NCBI GenBank assembly: GCA_002081555.1
Contig: MZNV01001974.1
Coordinates: forward strand, 1 to 64,000
Origin: Protostelium mycophagum
Lineage: Eukaryota > Evosea > Variosea > Protosteliida > Protosteliaceae
Length of the DNA: 64,000 bases
Direction: 5' to 3'
Numbering within the stretch: the stretch's first letter is position 1; the number at the start of each line of letters is the position of its first letter. Positions 10,493 through 23,174 of this stretch are shown piece after piece. The translations under genes and the position numbers were made by a program. The notes beneath the pieces are model-generated. The model searched no databases and had not been told where the DNA came from. It worked only from the letters and a program-made list of their open reading frames with translations.

Positions 10493-12862
10493 ATGAAGGC
10501 GCTCATTTGGTGCTGCCTTCTTCTTGCTCTCCACGCCAATGCAGAGGTGAAAGAATCTCATTCTCTGTGTGATTGATCGGGAGCAGACGGTTGTGATCAC
10601 TCCGACTTGGAATGTCACCCAGCAGCAACTCAACATCTTCACTGGTGGACTGACCAAATACGTATGACTGTCACATTTCTCTACACATTTGTGATGTCTC
10701 TCAGCTGTTCGATAATTATATGTATCATTGGGGTCCTATTTCGGACGGATTGAGATGGGACAGCCAAGGATTCATCGATCAAGATGAGATCGATTTCCAC
10801 ATCTCTCACGGAGACAACATGGCCGCTGGTGGTGGATTTTACATTTCAGAAGATAAGTATGACTCCCGGTACTTCGGACCTTGGCCTACCGTGGTTGTGA
10901 TCCCTGCTGGAACACTCCGCTACAGTAATGTTTGGGCAGGCATCGTGAGTCTTGCATTTTATTGTTGTCATCCCATTGATCTTCGCGCTGATCCGAAATA
11001 GTGTTTCGGCAGGATCCCAAACAACCAAGAGAAAGCTCTTCTGGGCAGAATTGTTCCTTTCATCGATGAATACTGGCTCATCTTCTGTGCGTACTTGCTT
11101 TGATCGCGAAATTTCACTGACATTTCGCAGCCAAGTGGAGAGTCGTGCACAGTGCAAAGCTGACGCAGCAATTGATGTCTGGGCCGAGAGCACCAGAGAA
11201 GTACCGTATCCCCTGGGAGGCAAGTGACACCATATGTCAAATATGTCATTTTGACAAGTGTACAGAGGATCAACAATGTGACAACCTACCGAGACCTTCA
11301 CTTGGCGGGAGCACCCCCAAAATTCACTGAAAACGAAGACTTTAAGACTCTGAGCAGATATTGGGGTCTGATCGACTATCTTCAACCGTAAGTTTTGACA
11401 GTCTACAACGAGTCTGATTGTATCAGAGTTGGAGCGAAATGTGCGTTGATGCTGTACCCTGATGACCCATTCAAAGCTGTCGACAACGAAATATTCTCCA
11501 AATTTGTACAAGTGATCAAGAGGTATGACGTGTCATCGTCATGATATCATGAATGTATGTTGAGACATCTCAGGTCTGCAGGACTTTCAAAGCAGCAATG
11601 GGACTATAAGTACGATATCACGAACACAACACAAGGTGAATTTGTTTGTCGACAAAATTCTTATTCCAATAAGACTTTTTCAACGATGCCTGGACTATCC
11701 TTACTGCACAGAAGAACAACAGCAATCTGTACAGATCTGAGGAGATGAGGTGACACGTCATCTTGACAGGTTGTAGATTGACACGCACAGATTCGGTACT
11801 AAAGAGAACAACTACACCATTGCGATCTCTTTACGACAACTGTCAGTGTTGAGCTACTCTGGTTACCTTACCGTGAACGTGCTCGGTATCTTACCGAACA
11901 ATATGACGTCAGTGCAGATCTACTACCCTGACGCCCTTCATATTTCAACATACAAACTCTCTTCTGAGGCCAAGAGCAAGGTGAAATTTCCATGAATTTT
12001 CGATGAATTTTCATTGAAATTTCCAGTACCAATCCTACACTATGGATCAGATCAGAAATGATCCAGAAGTGAGGAAGATGCTGACCCAATTGGTGCTGAG
12101 GGACCTTCTGCAACAAGAGTTAAAACGTTATTCATTCTACGGCTTCTCTTCGTATACGGCCATCACCTTGGCAACCATCATGCCTTTCTCCGACTACAAC
12201 GAGCAAATCCTCAGGTGGAAAATTCACCGAAATTTCAAGACATTCTGACATCCCCGAAGTGTGCTGATCAGAGCCGTCGCCACCGAGATGCGCGAAAACG
12301 ATTTCAACTTTCCTTTAACTCTGGCACCGTTTATGTCCACCGGAGCTGCTGTCTTTGAGAATCGAGTTCTGACGAACATCCACCAGAAGCAGTGGACCGG
12401 CTACCTCGGACGCATCTTTAACGGGCCCAAGATGGGCACTTTGTCTGAGGAATGGCCACACCTGGATGATGGTGAGTCTTTTTGCACGGAAGTGTGCTTC
12501 GGCTTTGCCAAAAGGGATTTCTCTGGTGTTTTTTGAACACTTTAAATATTTTTATTCCAAAATATCTGAGTCAAAATAACTGCGTTTCAATTTCCCAAAA
12601 ATCACAAGAGTCCAGCTCTGCAGGCTCATCATCACCTACATGATGCATGAAATCCAAGTTAAATGATGCAGATTACCCTCGCATCTTCAGAGATTGGAAC
12701 CAGAATTACACCAAGGTAGACACTTCGTGTCAATTTGACATATTTTGAGTTGACATGACATCTGAGCTGACAAGATCTCAGGAGAGTTGCCAAACGTTGC
12801 TCAAAGGAGACTGGATGCAATTTTTAGATTCTGCCTCCAAACTATGGAGAAACACACTTTGA
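10493..12862 (+). CDS. Secreted protein with an ART-like N-terminal region, multi-exon
   Basis: A signal peptide (MKALIWCCLLLALHANAE) starts the protein. The next exons give a segment reminiscent of ADP-ribosyltransferase-fold proteins: LYDN-like YMYHWGPISDG, a DFHISHGDN step, GGGFYISEDKYDSRYFG and VVVIPAGTLRYS. The rest (IPNNQEKALLGRIVPFIDEYW, later WTGYLGRIFNGPKMG, then DYPRIFRDWN) is unfamiliar. The last exon ends at TGA 12860-12862. One intron (11220-11265) is GC-AG with the textbook donor AG|GCAAGT; only this junction keeps the frame. Others carry GAAATTTC runs (11981-12026) or end in GTTGTAG (11777). Whether it is a catalytic transferase is not shown, because the catalytic Glu motif is not identifiable. 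Presumed secreted or lysosomal. Confidence 0.75.
11220..11265 (+). other. GC-AG intron
   Basis: The donor is GAG|GCAAGTGAC and the acceptor TGTACAG|AGG. Splicing here joins ...PWE to RINNVTTYRD in frame. Using the GT two bases later leaves the downstream exon in a frame that stops. AG|GCAAGT is the known consensus for GC-AG introns. Confidence 0.75.
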
Positions 12863-13276
12863 AGATGGGCACAAGATCTCTGGCGATCTTGCTGAGATCC
12901 AACAATAGATTTCTTAATGGCCACATCATGATTGATTTTTAATTCTTTATTGCATTTCGAGCTGGTGTCATTTTTAAGCTCGTAAGGCGGGCATAAAGAC
13001 CTCATTACCTCAAAAGCGCTGCACCATTATTGTGATGAATGAACGTGTCATCTTCCATTCAAAGCGGGAAAACCGATTGCCGAAAACAACTTCTCCTGGC
13101 TCTTCTGCAATTGAGTTATATTCAGAGATATCAATTTCCAAGTGCTATTCTCTGGCGGGGATCTGTCATTCAAGATTACAGAAACAAGAATGTACACCAA
13201 GCAAAACTTGACCAGTTGTTTGTAAACGTTGTGTTGGGTAAAGTTACTGGATGTATGTGAATCATGCTATATTTCT
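12863..13276. other. Intergenic, between convergent genes
   Basis: This is the shared 3' flank of the ART-like gene (plus) and the EGF-type gene (minus). No supported coding frame, RNA or repeat was recognised. Confidence 0.5.
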
Positions 13277-14140
13277 TTAGAAGACTAAGAGGATCAACAC
13301 CAATACAGCTCCTAAGAATGGTACAACTCTCTTCTCTGCATCTGAGTTTGGAATAGTTGGAAGCACTGTGTTGGGTGTTGTTGACCGCACTGTAGAGGAT
13401 GAGGAGGTCAATGATGACACCGAGGATGTAGAGGGCGTGGATGATGAAGGAGTAGGGGCTTGGTTACAATAAATCCCAGAGTACCCAGGGTTGCATACAC
13501 ATGTTCCACTTGAACCTACTACATATTGTGGGTTGGAGCAGTACCCATTTCCATAACAGTTGTAAGAGCATGCAAAACTGTTGACCACAACAACAGAGCT
13601 GGTGGTGAATAGAAGTTCTGTGTCCCGTTGTAGGTGAGGTATGATCCCCTAAGAAAAGAAGCTGTAACGGGCGCTGATAACTGTCAGACTGGAACAGTCG
13701 AATCCACAATAGATGCTGGACTGACCGCACTGAAGAATTGATCCGAGTTGTAGAGCCAAGAGATTCGGTTAAGTCTAGCTGAGGAGTACACTCCTGAAAG
13801 AGTCAACATTCGAATTGTCCTTTCATATGTGCCTACCAAGTCCGGTTTGCGCAGTGACTCCAGTGCTCCCAAAGTATAAGAATCCGATTTTTGTTCGAAT
13901 CATGGACTTGATTGCAACCAAGGAAAAGTTATACTGATAGAAACCTGTGTCCTGTGCTGAGAAAGTAACCAGAGATGGGATCCCATACTATTAAGTAATA
14001 AGACACTTGAAGTTATTTTGTGCTTACCTTCATAATTACCACTCAGGGAGACTTTTTCAAATTAAAATAAAATCTCGTTGTAGTGCCTTCAACTTGAAAA
14101 GCTTCTGAATGATCGGAGAAGGCGTTTAGCCGAACTGGCT
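13277..14140 (-). pseudogene. C-terminal part of an EGF-repeat surface protein, apparently 5'-truncated
   Basis: Reading leftwards, beta-rich exons (IPSLVTFSAQDTGFYQYNF; LNRISWLYNSDQFF) lead into an EGF-like module. Its cysteine pattern is CSYNCYGNGYC then CVCNPGYSGIYC. A Ser/Thr-rich stalk follows, then a hydrophobic C-terminus (VVPFLGAVLVLILLVF) suited to a GPI anchor or membrane tail. Introns such as 13833-13791 (gtaggc...tttcag) look normal. The most upstream piece (about 14140-14056: ASEPVRLNAFSDHSEAF, then FYFNLKK) joins the next exon only with a one-base frame change. No signal-peptide exon fits before the circularly permuted Ras gene starts at 14197. I infer a broken gene whose head is lost. 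A missed distant first exon is the alternative. Confidence 0.55.
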
Positions 14141-14196
14141 CTGAAGCCTGAAAATGATTTTCTTCCCCCCACACATATTCATCAGTCTCGGAAAGC

Positions 14197-17100
14197 ATGT
14201 CTTTAACCTTTGCCTCTCCGTACGTCTATGTGGGAAACACTGAGACGGAGGAATACATCGATGGTGAGATCTAAAATGATACGAGGAATGACTCGACACA
14301 GATGAATCCACAAACCAGCAATACTTCACAAAATGGGAGGGCGGAGGTTCAGAAACTGTCATGTTGGACCTTTTAGGTGTGTTGTCTTATCGGATGATAT
14401 AATATCAGACACTGATGTAGCCGCAGATACTGCAGGCCAGGAAGAATATAGTTCGATGAGAGATCAGTATTATGTATGTTTTTTCGTGTTGATCTTTCTA
14501 ATGGGATGCAGCGCACCGGACAAGGGTTTCTTCTCGTCTTCAGTCTCACTTCACGACAAAGCTTTGAAGAGGTCGACCTCCATTTTCAACACAAGATTTC
14601 TGATTGATCTACAGGTGAAAGCCATCAGAGAAACAGTTCTCAGAACAAGGGATGAAGAAAATTTCCCAATGATGTTGGTTGGTAACAAATCTGACCTGGA
14701 ATCAGAACGGTACATTTACATCATTCTCCCTCTGAAGACGTGATACATGACATGAATCAGTCTGAATGATGCAGGGAAGTACCTCGCGAAGAGGCTCTGG
14801 AATACGCCAACAGTGTCTGCATTCCGTATTTAGAAACTTCCGCGAAAACTCGTGTGAACGTTGTAGAATCGTTTATAGAATTGGTCAGGGTGGTCGCAAA
14901 GTCTTCAACTGTACATTCCTCGGAATTCAAGTTAGTGATTGTGGGAAGCGGGGGTGTGGTGAGTTGTAGATGTACGGAGGGGTTAGGCTGATGACGTCAT
15001 AGGGGAAATCGGCACTATGCATTCAATTTATTCAAAACCATTTTATTTGCGAATATGGTGAGTACACCATGATTTTGTCAAAAACCTTGTTCTAAAAATA
15101 GAATTGGTCCTGACTAGTTGTAGATCCGACGATTGAGGACTCTTACCGCAAGCAAATTTCTGTTCCTGGGCTGGTGTGGAATAACAAATCAGCAGTCACT
15201 TCTCCCAAGAGGAAGCCTTCCTTTTTCTCGAAATTTCTTGGAAAATCCAGCGACAATGTCAAGAGCTCAAAGTAAGATATCTTTGGTCACGTGACTTGAT
15301 CTCATCGTTCCAGGAACGATCAGAAGAGTTCTGAGAAAAAGAAGGGTGATAAAATGGACGTCGCCACACCCAATGCTGTCTGTCTACAACTGGGGTCTTT
15401 GTCGACAGCTTTAGAAATGTCGACGGGAGACCCCACCTTCTGTACAAATTGTAAAGCGGCATTGTCTATCTTATCCAAAGTGAAAGACAACAAATGGGAA
15501 TGTGGTGAGTCAATTTTAAAATTCCCGTCACATTGTGCATCTACAACGACGTACTGAAATTTCCACCAGATTTCTGCGGTACCAAGAACGAAGTCGACAT
15601 TTCAGAGGAGGAGTTGCCATGGGATACCAAGCAGGAGTACATGCTGGAGCCACCCCAATCTGCGGAAGCTTCCGGAAATGACGCGGGACTTTTGATCTTC
15701 TGTGTCGACGTGTCGGGGTGAGTGACGACAATATTTTCGGGAATATTCTGCGAAAATGTACCATTATTTCTGAAGAGATCAGATCTATGTGCGTCACTTC
15801 GGAGGTTCCCGCCGGTTTCGACCTTGTTCAGGTGAATTTTCGGAGAAATTTCGACTCTATTTCCTCGAAATTTCCCTGAAATTTCTCAGGTGAAGGGGTT
15901 GAACAGGCCGGTAGTGGCTAATGTAGATGGAGAACCCCTGGGACCACAATTCCTTCCCAGACAAAGGAATGACGTCACTTATATCTCCAGAATGCAATGT
16001 GTACAAGGTGCCATGCAGGTGGCTATCTACACAGTTGTAGAGACGAGAGTTTACTGAGGATCTATAGGTACAATTGGAGGAGGTGTTGAAGGCACAGCCT
16101 GGCAGGAGGGTCTTCCTGATCACTTTCTCTTCGGATGTACACGTGATAGGTGATTACACCGTCGACGTCGACACATATCGTCGACATTTCTGAATTGTAC
16201 ACCAGGTGACGGTACCACTGCTGTAGAAGTAGTCGCTGGAGACAAGTTGTCCAACTACAACGAGCTGCTAAAAATCGGAGAATCTCTGTCTTCCCGCGCT
16301 TTGAGACCCGTCAAAGACACCAAGGACGAACTTTCCGCGAAAATTTTCGCGCTCTCTGAAGACGGTGAGACTCACAAATTCCCTCCAAAATCTGACCCCT
16401 CTCAGGTCAAACCGCACTCGGCCCTGCCCTCACCTTGGCAACGGGGTTGGCCGGAAAATTTAACAAATCAGAGATCATCATTGCCACAGACGGACTGTCC
16501 AACGTGGGTGTCGGTGTGACCGATATTGAGGCGGGAAAATCTGGTGAGCATCTACAACGATGTCATATCAGTGTACAATCATGATGACGTCATCACAGCG
16601 AAGGAAGAGACGGCGAGAGCGGCACAATTCTATGAGACGGTGGGACACCTCGCCAAGAAGAACGGAACCATCATCTCCGTGTTAGGTACGAAATTTCAAC
16701 CAATTTTCTCCGAAATTTCACTGAATCCTCCAGGCATAGAAGGTTCCGACTGTGGCATGAGCGCTTTGGGAAAATGCGCGGCAATAACATCAGGGGGTGT
16801 AAACATTGTGAAACCTCTAGAGCTGCAGAGAAAGATGAGGGCACTGATCGACAACCCCGTTCTCGGAACAGAAGTCACCATCGACTTCAGAATGCACCCC
16901 TTCCTCAAGGTCTTCATTTCGAAATTTCTCGGAAATTTCTAAACAGACCAGATGTCCTTTGAGCACAACCAAAGAGATTCTGTACAACAGGAGGTTGGAA
17001 ATGCTACTGCAGAGACAGATCTGACCTACCGATACGAAAAGGCTAAAAATAGTTCCGGGGGTTTACGTTCCGTGCCCTTCCAGGTGATTATTACGATGTT

Positions 17101-17692
17101 CTACAACGATATCAAGGATTAATTTCTCAGGTACAAATTACGTACAGAAAGTTGGATGGCTCGAAAATTCTTCGAATTATCACGGAGCAGCGGCCACTTT
17201 CCGAGAACAGAAAAGTCTGCGAAAAAGATGTCGACATCTCTGCTATCGCACTCGCCTCTGTACACACTTGCGCACAGATGGGTCTCTCTGGTAAGAAATC
17301 TCCCTGAATTTTCTCGGAATATTTCATTGTCGACATGTTACTGACGGGTTGTAGACAGGAGCGAGGAGGGTAAGAAGAATCTGATGGCGGTTGGGAAGCT
17401 TCTACAACGAACCAGTGCCTCAGACAACCAGATGGAAGAATACGCAGCATGGAAATTCAACACAGACGAGCTGTACAGGTGACACGTGTCAGTCTACAAT
17501 GCCAAACTGATAGAGGACAGGTCCCTTTGCTCTGCGTCCAAAAATGGAGGGAACCTCTCTGACGCTGACGCGAAGGTCTTCTACAACTCGAAGGCAGCGT
17601 TTTTGGTGACCTTCCTGGCTGGAGAGCGAAAGAAGGATGCCGCATTGAACAGAAGACGTCATCTCAATGATGAGAAGAAGATACTTGTATAA
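14197..17692 (+). CDS. Circularly permuted Ras GTPase fused to zinc ribbon and vWA domain (cpRas type)
   Basis: The order of Ras motifs is rotated. First come G3 (LLDTAGQEEYSSMRDQYY), the G4 box (VGNKSD) and G5 (ETSAKTR). After a short link come beta-1 and the P-loop (EFKLVIVGSGGVGKSA) and switch I (EYDPTIEDSY). All nucleotide-binding boxes are intact. Verified exons include 14197-14263, 14302-14376, 14427-14473, 14512-14571, 14615-14709, 14775-14958, 15003-15057 and 15124-15271. Next follow a basic linker (SPKRKPSFFSKF), a Sec23/24-like zinc ribbon (CTNC...CDFC) and a vWA domain with MIDAS residues (DVSGSM, DGTTAV, ATDGLSN). A C-terminal helical region resembling co-chaperone-like vWA proteins ends at TAA 17690-17692. 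Dictyostelium has homologous circularly permuted Ras proteins. The join into the last exon (about 17480-17520) is unresolved: the obvious splice shifts frame. Confidence 0.93.
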
Positions 17693-17972
17693 ATCAACTG
17701 TGCTGGTGTTCTTTCTCTTTGTTGAGTTTGTGGCGTAGCAAAGTGATGGAGTCTCGAGAATAAAGAGGTTTACACTCACACAAAGATGGTGTCACTTGTC
17801 TGCAGATTCCACCAAAATTTATGTCTTGCGGTGGAGAATGGGGGCAAAGGTCCCCTTTAGAAGAGTAATGGGATGACACCTGAACTTCTCTGAGTGAATG
17901 AACCTGCCAAACGAGACACTCCCGTGGTGCTGTCATTGACAGTGTTCTGACAGAGCGAACACAATTCGAAAC

Positions 17973-20900
17973 ATGAGGAAACCTCGGATCATGATGTTCT
18001 TCATGTTTCTGTTGTCCATCAGCAGCGGATACGCTTCATTTTTCCAGCTCGGAGTCTCTTCTGATGGTGATTGCAACTCACTGTTGGAGGTGTTGATTTA
18101 TCCACTGACTGACGCGTGCATTGCTGAGCCAGACGGCTATTTCTACCAAGTGCAGGTCAACGCCAGCCAAACCGGTCAGAGTGAGTCATTCATTTTCCTT
18201 CCTTGGCTGATGGACAAGGATGGCAATACAACACTTCAAATTGTCAAGATGAGGGGACTTTGATGTTTTCGGGAGAGCCGACTGGTAGCTCTTTGTCTTG
18301 TGGTTCGAGTCCCTGGTTTTACGTCTCAAACAGCCTGCACGGCACCAACACTGGTTCCAGTCCAGGTCTGTACAAGGTGTTTTGCAGCTCGGCCACATGC
18401 CTTCTCGCGGACATCACACACATTGTCTTTACTCCTTTTTCCAGGCCCTGTTCTACTTTCTGTGAGTTTGCTTTATTTTTTGATAAATCGTGTTTTTGGT
18501 ATCGCGAAATCACTGATCAGATCAAGCGAACAACAATCCGAACAATGGCTCGGCGAATTATGTGCTGAACTACTTCGATTACGACTCACAAGCCACGACA
18601 ATCACGAGGTATTGAGACATGGAATGAGCAACAGATCAAGTGGAATGATGAACTCGTGTAATTCAGCGTAGATTATCCTGTGGCAGTGCTGATTGTAGCT
18701 CTTGTAGCCCTTCTAATTCCGCGTGGAATCTAGGCCAACTTTATACGGAGAATGGCTTCACCTTCTTCTTTTCTCTTGACCCAACAGCTTCTAATCTGAT
18801 CGGTAAGAATGAAAATGAAGATGATTTGTGATGAGATCAGGGACATTTCGAGGACTAAGTGCTGGTACCTCTACCTTCCTTAATTACCAATACCCTCCAA
18901 ATTCACACATTTATAATCCCATCCTCCCGCCTTTTACCTTTCTTTCTGGCTCTGGCATGACACTAGCCCCACAAGGTGTACCCGGATTCTACTGTGCAGA
19001 CGTATCGTTTCCTGTCTATATGTTGTAGGTCGTTGCATTTTATATCCTCTCTGACAGCTCAGCATCCAAAACGGAGGTAATGTCACTGCCTCTTTATTCT
19101 TGCAGACTGGGAACTACTCTCTATACATAAAATCAGCCGGTAGAAGCGACAGGACTGGCGACCAGTTGATTCAGGTGCGTCTTCTATATTCTACTGTCTT
19201 AAAGAATTTATTTTAAAAATAAATCCTCTGAACGAGTTAAGATATCCATCAACTCCTTTCAATTCAACCTCACGACGACAACAGCCTCGCTTTTCCTTCA
19301 AAATAAATTCACCTTCTCCATCAATCAGCCGACATCCATGACTTTGATGATGTTTGGTACAGGTACATCTGAGGCCTCCTCCCTCTTCACCGACTTCAAT
19401 CTGGTCCGAGAATTCCGTAAGTCTTACGATGTAATATTTAATTTAAATATATTAAATGCAGTGATGTATTATTTCCGAAGAGATATGACTATAATATCTT
19501 TTTGGCTTTGCTAACCGATTCTTCAGCGGTAATGGACCGTCTATACAACGGTGACTTTGAGGATATCGTCAGCGGGACTCAAGGCCCACATTTCCAGGCC
19601 AAGAATATGGGATGGTCAGGTGTTGGATTGATGGTATACAATGACAGTAATGTTTTGTTCGGTTCACCTCCCGGGTCAGATGGCAACTTTGCCATACTGC
19701 AATCCTTCAGCGGTAAGTCAAAGACGCAAGACAAGTTTGTGACCGTGACAGGGCGATGCGGCTTCATCACGCAGAACGTGATGCTGGCACAGAACGTGGC
19801 ATATACCGTGACGTTTCGATACGCTTCTAGACTCTACAGTCCTGGTTATGACGGCACGTGGTCAGGCACGATCGGTCGAGTTTGCCTCTTGAATAGTTCA
19901 GTCTATGATTTTCTTCCGCTTAATATGTCAAGTGGAACATACTGGACCACTGCGACGACGTATTGGCACGCTTCTACATATACGGCGTGAGCGTTTGTGA
20001 CAAAAATGATAAATGACATGTTGCAGGTTTTCCTTCAATGTGATCTCATCACCGAGTGTCTGTGGTCTTGGCGTAAACGATCACTCAATCTTTCTGGACA
20101 ACATCGGGTACACAGCTATACCTGCTCTGTCTGTGGTGTCAAACACTGCCATATCAGGCGACTTACCTCATTATGGTATCGTCACTTTGAACGCAACGGG
20201 TGAGGTTGTTGCAGTGTTGATTTTTCTGATCGCTTCAGGGTTGGTAGATGACGCATCGCAAGTAAGGTGTGTGGTCAGCGGGATGTCTTGTGAGGTGAGT
20301 CTTGTTGTAGATGATCAAGTGACGTGATGACAGGTTCTGTTCTCGAATAATAGTTCTGTGACATTGAATGTGACGTCCGGGAGGACTCCCGGACCGGTGC
20401 CATTACAATTATACACCGGTAACATCACTTGTCTCGCGCGGTCCACTGGTGTATCTCTTCAATGGAACTGTAAGTGGATGTGTGCTCAACTCTTTATGAC
20501 ACATGACAGTCGGGTCGTTCAATTACACGGCACAGTATGCTGACTTTGGTATTATTATCGTCAGCCTCAACGCACCTGCCATTGTGCCCATTAAATATAC
20601 AGAGACAGACTGCCTAAACTACATATCTGGTGATGGTATTCTCATGTGCGAATGGACCAATAATGAAACAGTGAGTGTATATCTGTCATGTCCTGTAATT
20701 GATGATATCACAGATCACAATATTGACATTTGGACGTTATTACAGATCCCTGCAGATCACCTCCGGATCTGTATTGAAAGCAAGTAATCGAAGCCCCATC
20801 TACTCTGGGTCAGTACCTGTCATGCCGCCTGTCACATTTGACATGTGGGTGGGAACTGACAATTGGACATCAAGTACGAGGTTCTATTTTACAGTAACAA

Positions 20901-22910
20901 CCGTATACTATGAGGGTAGTTACCGTGACTTACCTTCTCAGTTGTACCCTATTTGAATGGCACGACCGACCTCACGCTTAATTTCGTAGAGGGAGTGTAT
21001 ACACAACCATCTTCTATACAGATGAACAGCATCTCAAATGCCTCTCGCACTTGGATTCTCAACGGCTTCGGTCGCGTAGTTCTTCAGAACTATTATCTTG
21101 TGGCAGATGGTCACGGGGTCGTGCATTTGAACAATTTGAACTTTGTCAACTCGACCGGAGGTGTGATACAAGCTTCGGGTGATGTTTCGGTCTATGTGAG
21201 TGGAATTTCACTGGAATGTCACGCAGATGCTAAAGTTTCACAGATTGACTCTTGCACCTTCAACAATAATATTGGTGGGAGTGTGCTTCAATCATTAGGA
21301 GGGGCCACGCTGACAGTGACAAACTCTTCCTTCGAGTACAATCAGTCTCCTGGATACAGTGGCGCGGTGTTGTGGAGCTCATATGCTACCAGCAGCTTTT
21401 ATAGTTGCAAATTTACAACTAATGTGGGAACGGATGGAGCAGTGGCATACGTAGTCGGTCAGTGCTCACATAATCTCCAGTGATATATGGATGATTTGAT
21501 TTGGAGATTATGGGTTTCTTACAGTGTTTAGGTTCGCAGAGCACATTCATCAACAGCACTTTCAGCGCAAACTCGGGTGTCAACAGCGGTGTGATCATGT
21601 CATCAAGTGAGATTTCATCGAAATTTCATGACAGTTCCTCATTGTATAGACAGCACCATCAACTTTCGGGCGTGTGTCTTCAATGGAAACTCCGCAACTG
21701 GTACCACTTCAAGTGAGATTACACGACGTGATTACGGTCATAACTAGCGAAATTTCAGTGTAAATGTGACATGATGATGACGTGTACAGCTGGAGGGGTC
21801 ATCTATGGATCATCCAGTAGGATCAACCTCAAGAACTGCACTGCCTACACTTCTTCTGCTTTCTCTGGAGGCTTCATCCAGGTATGTTTTCGCACGCTTC
21901 GTTTCTCCTGAGTGATGACGTCATCAGATGGTATCCGAATCTTTTGTCTCTTTACAAAATGTCGACATCTACAACTCGACTGCCACCTGGGGCGGGGCCA
22001 TCAGCTCTGATGCCACCACCTTCTGCTCGATTAGTCATTCGTCATTCTTGGGTTGTAACGCCTCTTATGGTGGCTCGTTGTATATCTCTGGAGGATTGTA
22101 TCTTTTTAACTCACAAATAATCAATTGTAATGCCACGGTATCTGGAGGTGGGCGGAGGTCCTGTGTATTGTGTTGAGAATAGCAGGTGCGATGCAGTTGA
22201 ATTCAAATTCTGTGGCTTCTATATCACAAACAACTATGAGCAACAACAGTGCTGGATCATTTGGAGGTAATGATTTGTAATTTCACTCTGTGAAGGAGAT
22301 TTTATATCCCGGGGAGTTAACTGTCTACAATGGATGACTGTCAAACTACAACTAATAATCTTATGCATTTCAAATTGAGATATCTCAGGGTGTGTCTACA
22401 ATGTGGGTCAGACCATCTTGATGGGTGGAAACATCAAGTTTTGCACTTCATCGATCGGTGGCGGAGTATACAGTTCTGGATTGATGTCACTCTCAGCCAT
22501 CACAATCAGCAATAACACTGCGCAATATGGTGAGTCAACTCATCTCACAACAAAAGATACTTTGCTAGATTTATGATATCTCAGGATCGGCGGTATATAG
22601 CAGTGGGAATCTGCTGACGATCAATACGAGTAGCATACAAGGCAATATCGCACAACTTGGTGGTGTAGTGCATGTACGAATGATGCAGCATCTACAACAG
22701 CAAACTGAATGGTGGCAGGTTGTCTCAAACTCAACAGTCTATCTGTTGAGCAGTGACTTTGCACAGAACAATGGGGCACAAAGCGAATATGCCGGTGTGG
22801 TAGCCTGTACGGCAGGTTCTTCGGTGACTGTATCAAATACAACGTTTACAAATAACTCCAGACAAGGAGTCTTCAGATCTGTTAGTGCAGTTCTTGGGCC
22901 GATTGTATGA
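17973..22910 (+). CDS. Large secreted beta-helix protein, many exons
   Basis: The signal peptide is MRKPRIMMFFMFLLSISSGYAS. The N-terminal half is beta-rich and cysteine-containing (for example WQYNTSNCQDEGTLMF; later FAILQSFSGKSKTQDKFVTV and VAYTVTFRYASR, like a carbohydrate-binding or discoidin-like sandwich). From about 20950 the protein becomes a parallel beta-helix with repeats of the form 'S-x-F-x-x-N-x-(A/S)-x-x-G-G-(A/V)', for example SSFEYNQSPGYSGAVLW and SSFLGCNASYGGSLYIS. This resembles polymorphic outer-membrane/right-handed helix repeats. The stop is TGA 22908-22910. No membrane segment or kinase follows, unlike the related receptors at 26059 and 60835. Many N-x-S/T sites suggest heavy glycosylation. 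Exon boundaries are only partly resolved, so interior frame breaks cannot be ruled out. Confidence 0.75.
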
Positions 22911-23174
22911 GAAATCGAATAGTAAAAGCTGAAGGAATCAAAATAAAATATATCTTGGAAAAAAATGTACTAATTGTCAATCATCTGTTGTCGGACATGA
23001 TTCAATAGTTCAAAGATGTTCTCGGAACAACGGTTGTTCAGAACGAATTGAGATGTCGGCGAAATGTCACAAGTTCAGCGGAACTTGAAGTTTAGATAAC
23101 CCAAAAAAAACAGAATCACCTTCGCAAACATCACGAACCATCCTCACAGACGATACGAAACGACGAATTACAAC

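Noticed and set aside
9823-10539. 238-codon minus-strand open frame
   Set aside because: It runs antisense to the GC-rich fumarate reductase exon and the next gene's first exon. Composition is shadow-like and no family features are seen.
10846-11511. 221-codon minus-strand open frame
   Set aside because: Antisense to the frame-verified exons of the secreted ART-like gene.
14264-14426. Ordinary Ras gene with a missing P-loop exon
   Set aside because: I first looked for G1 upstream of DTAGQ. The frame-consistent exons place G1 and switch I downstream of G5, so it is a permuted gene rather than a truncated one.
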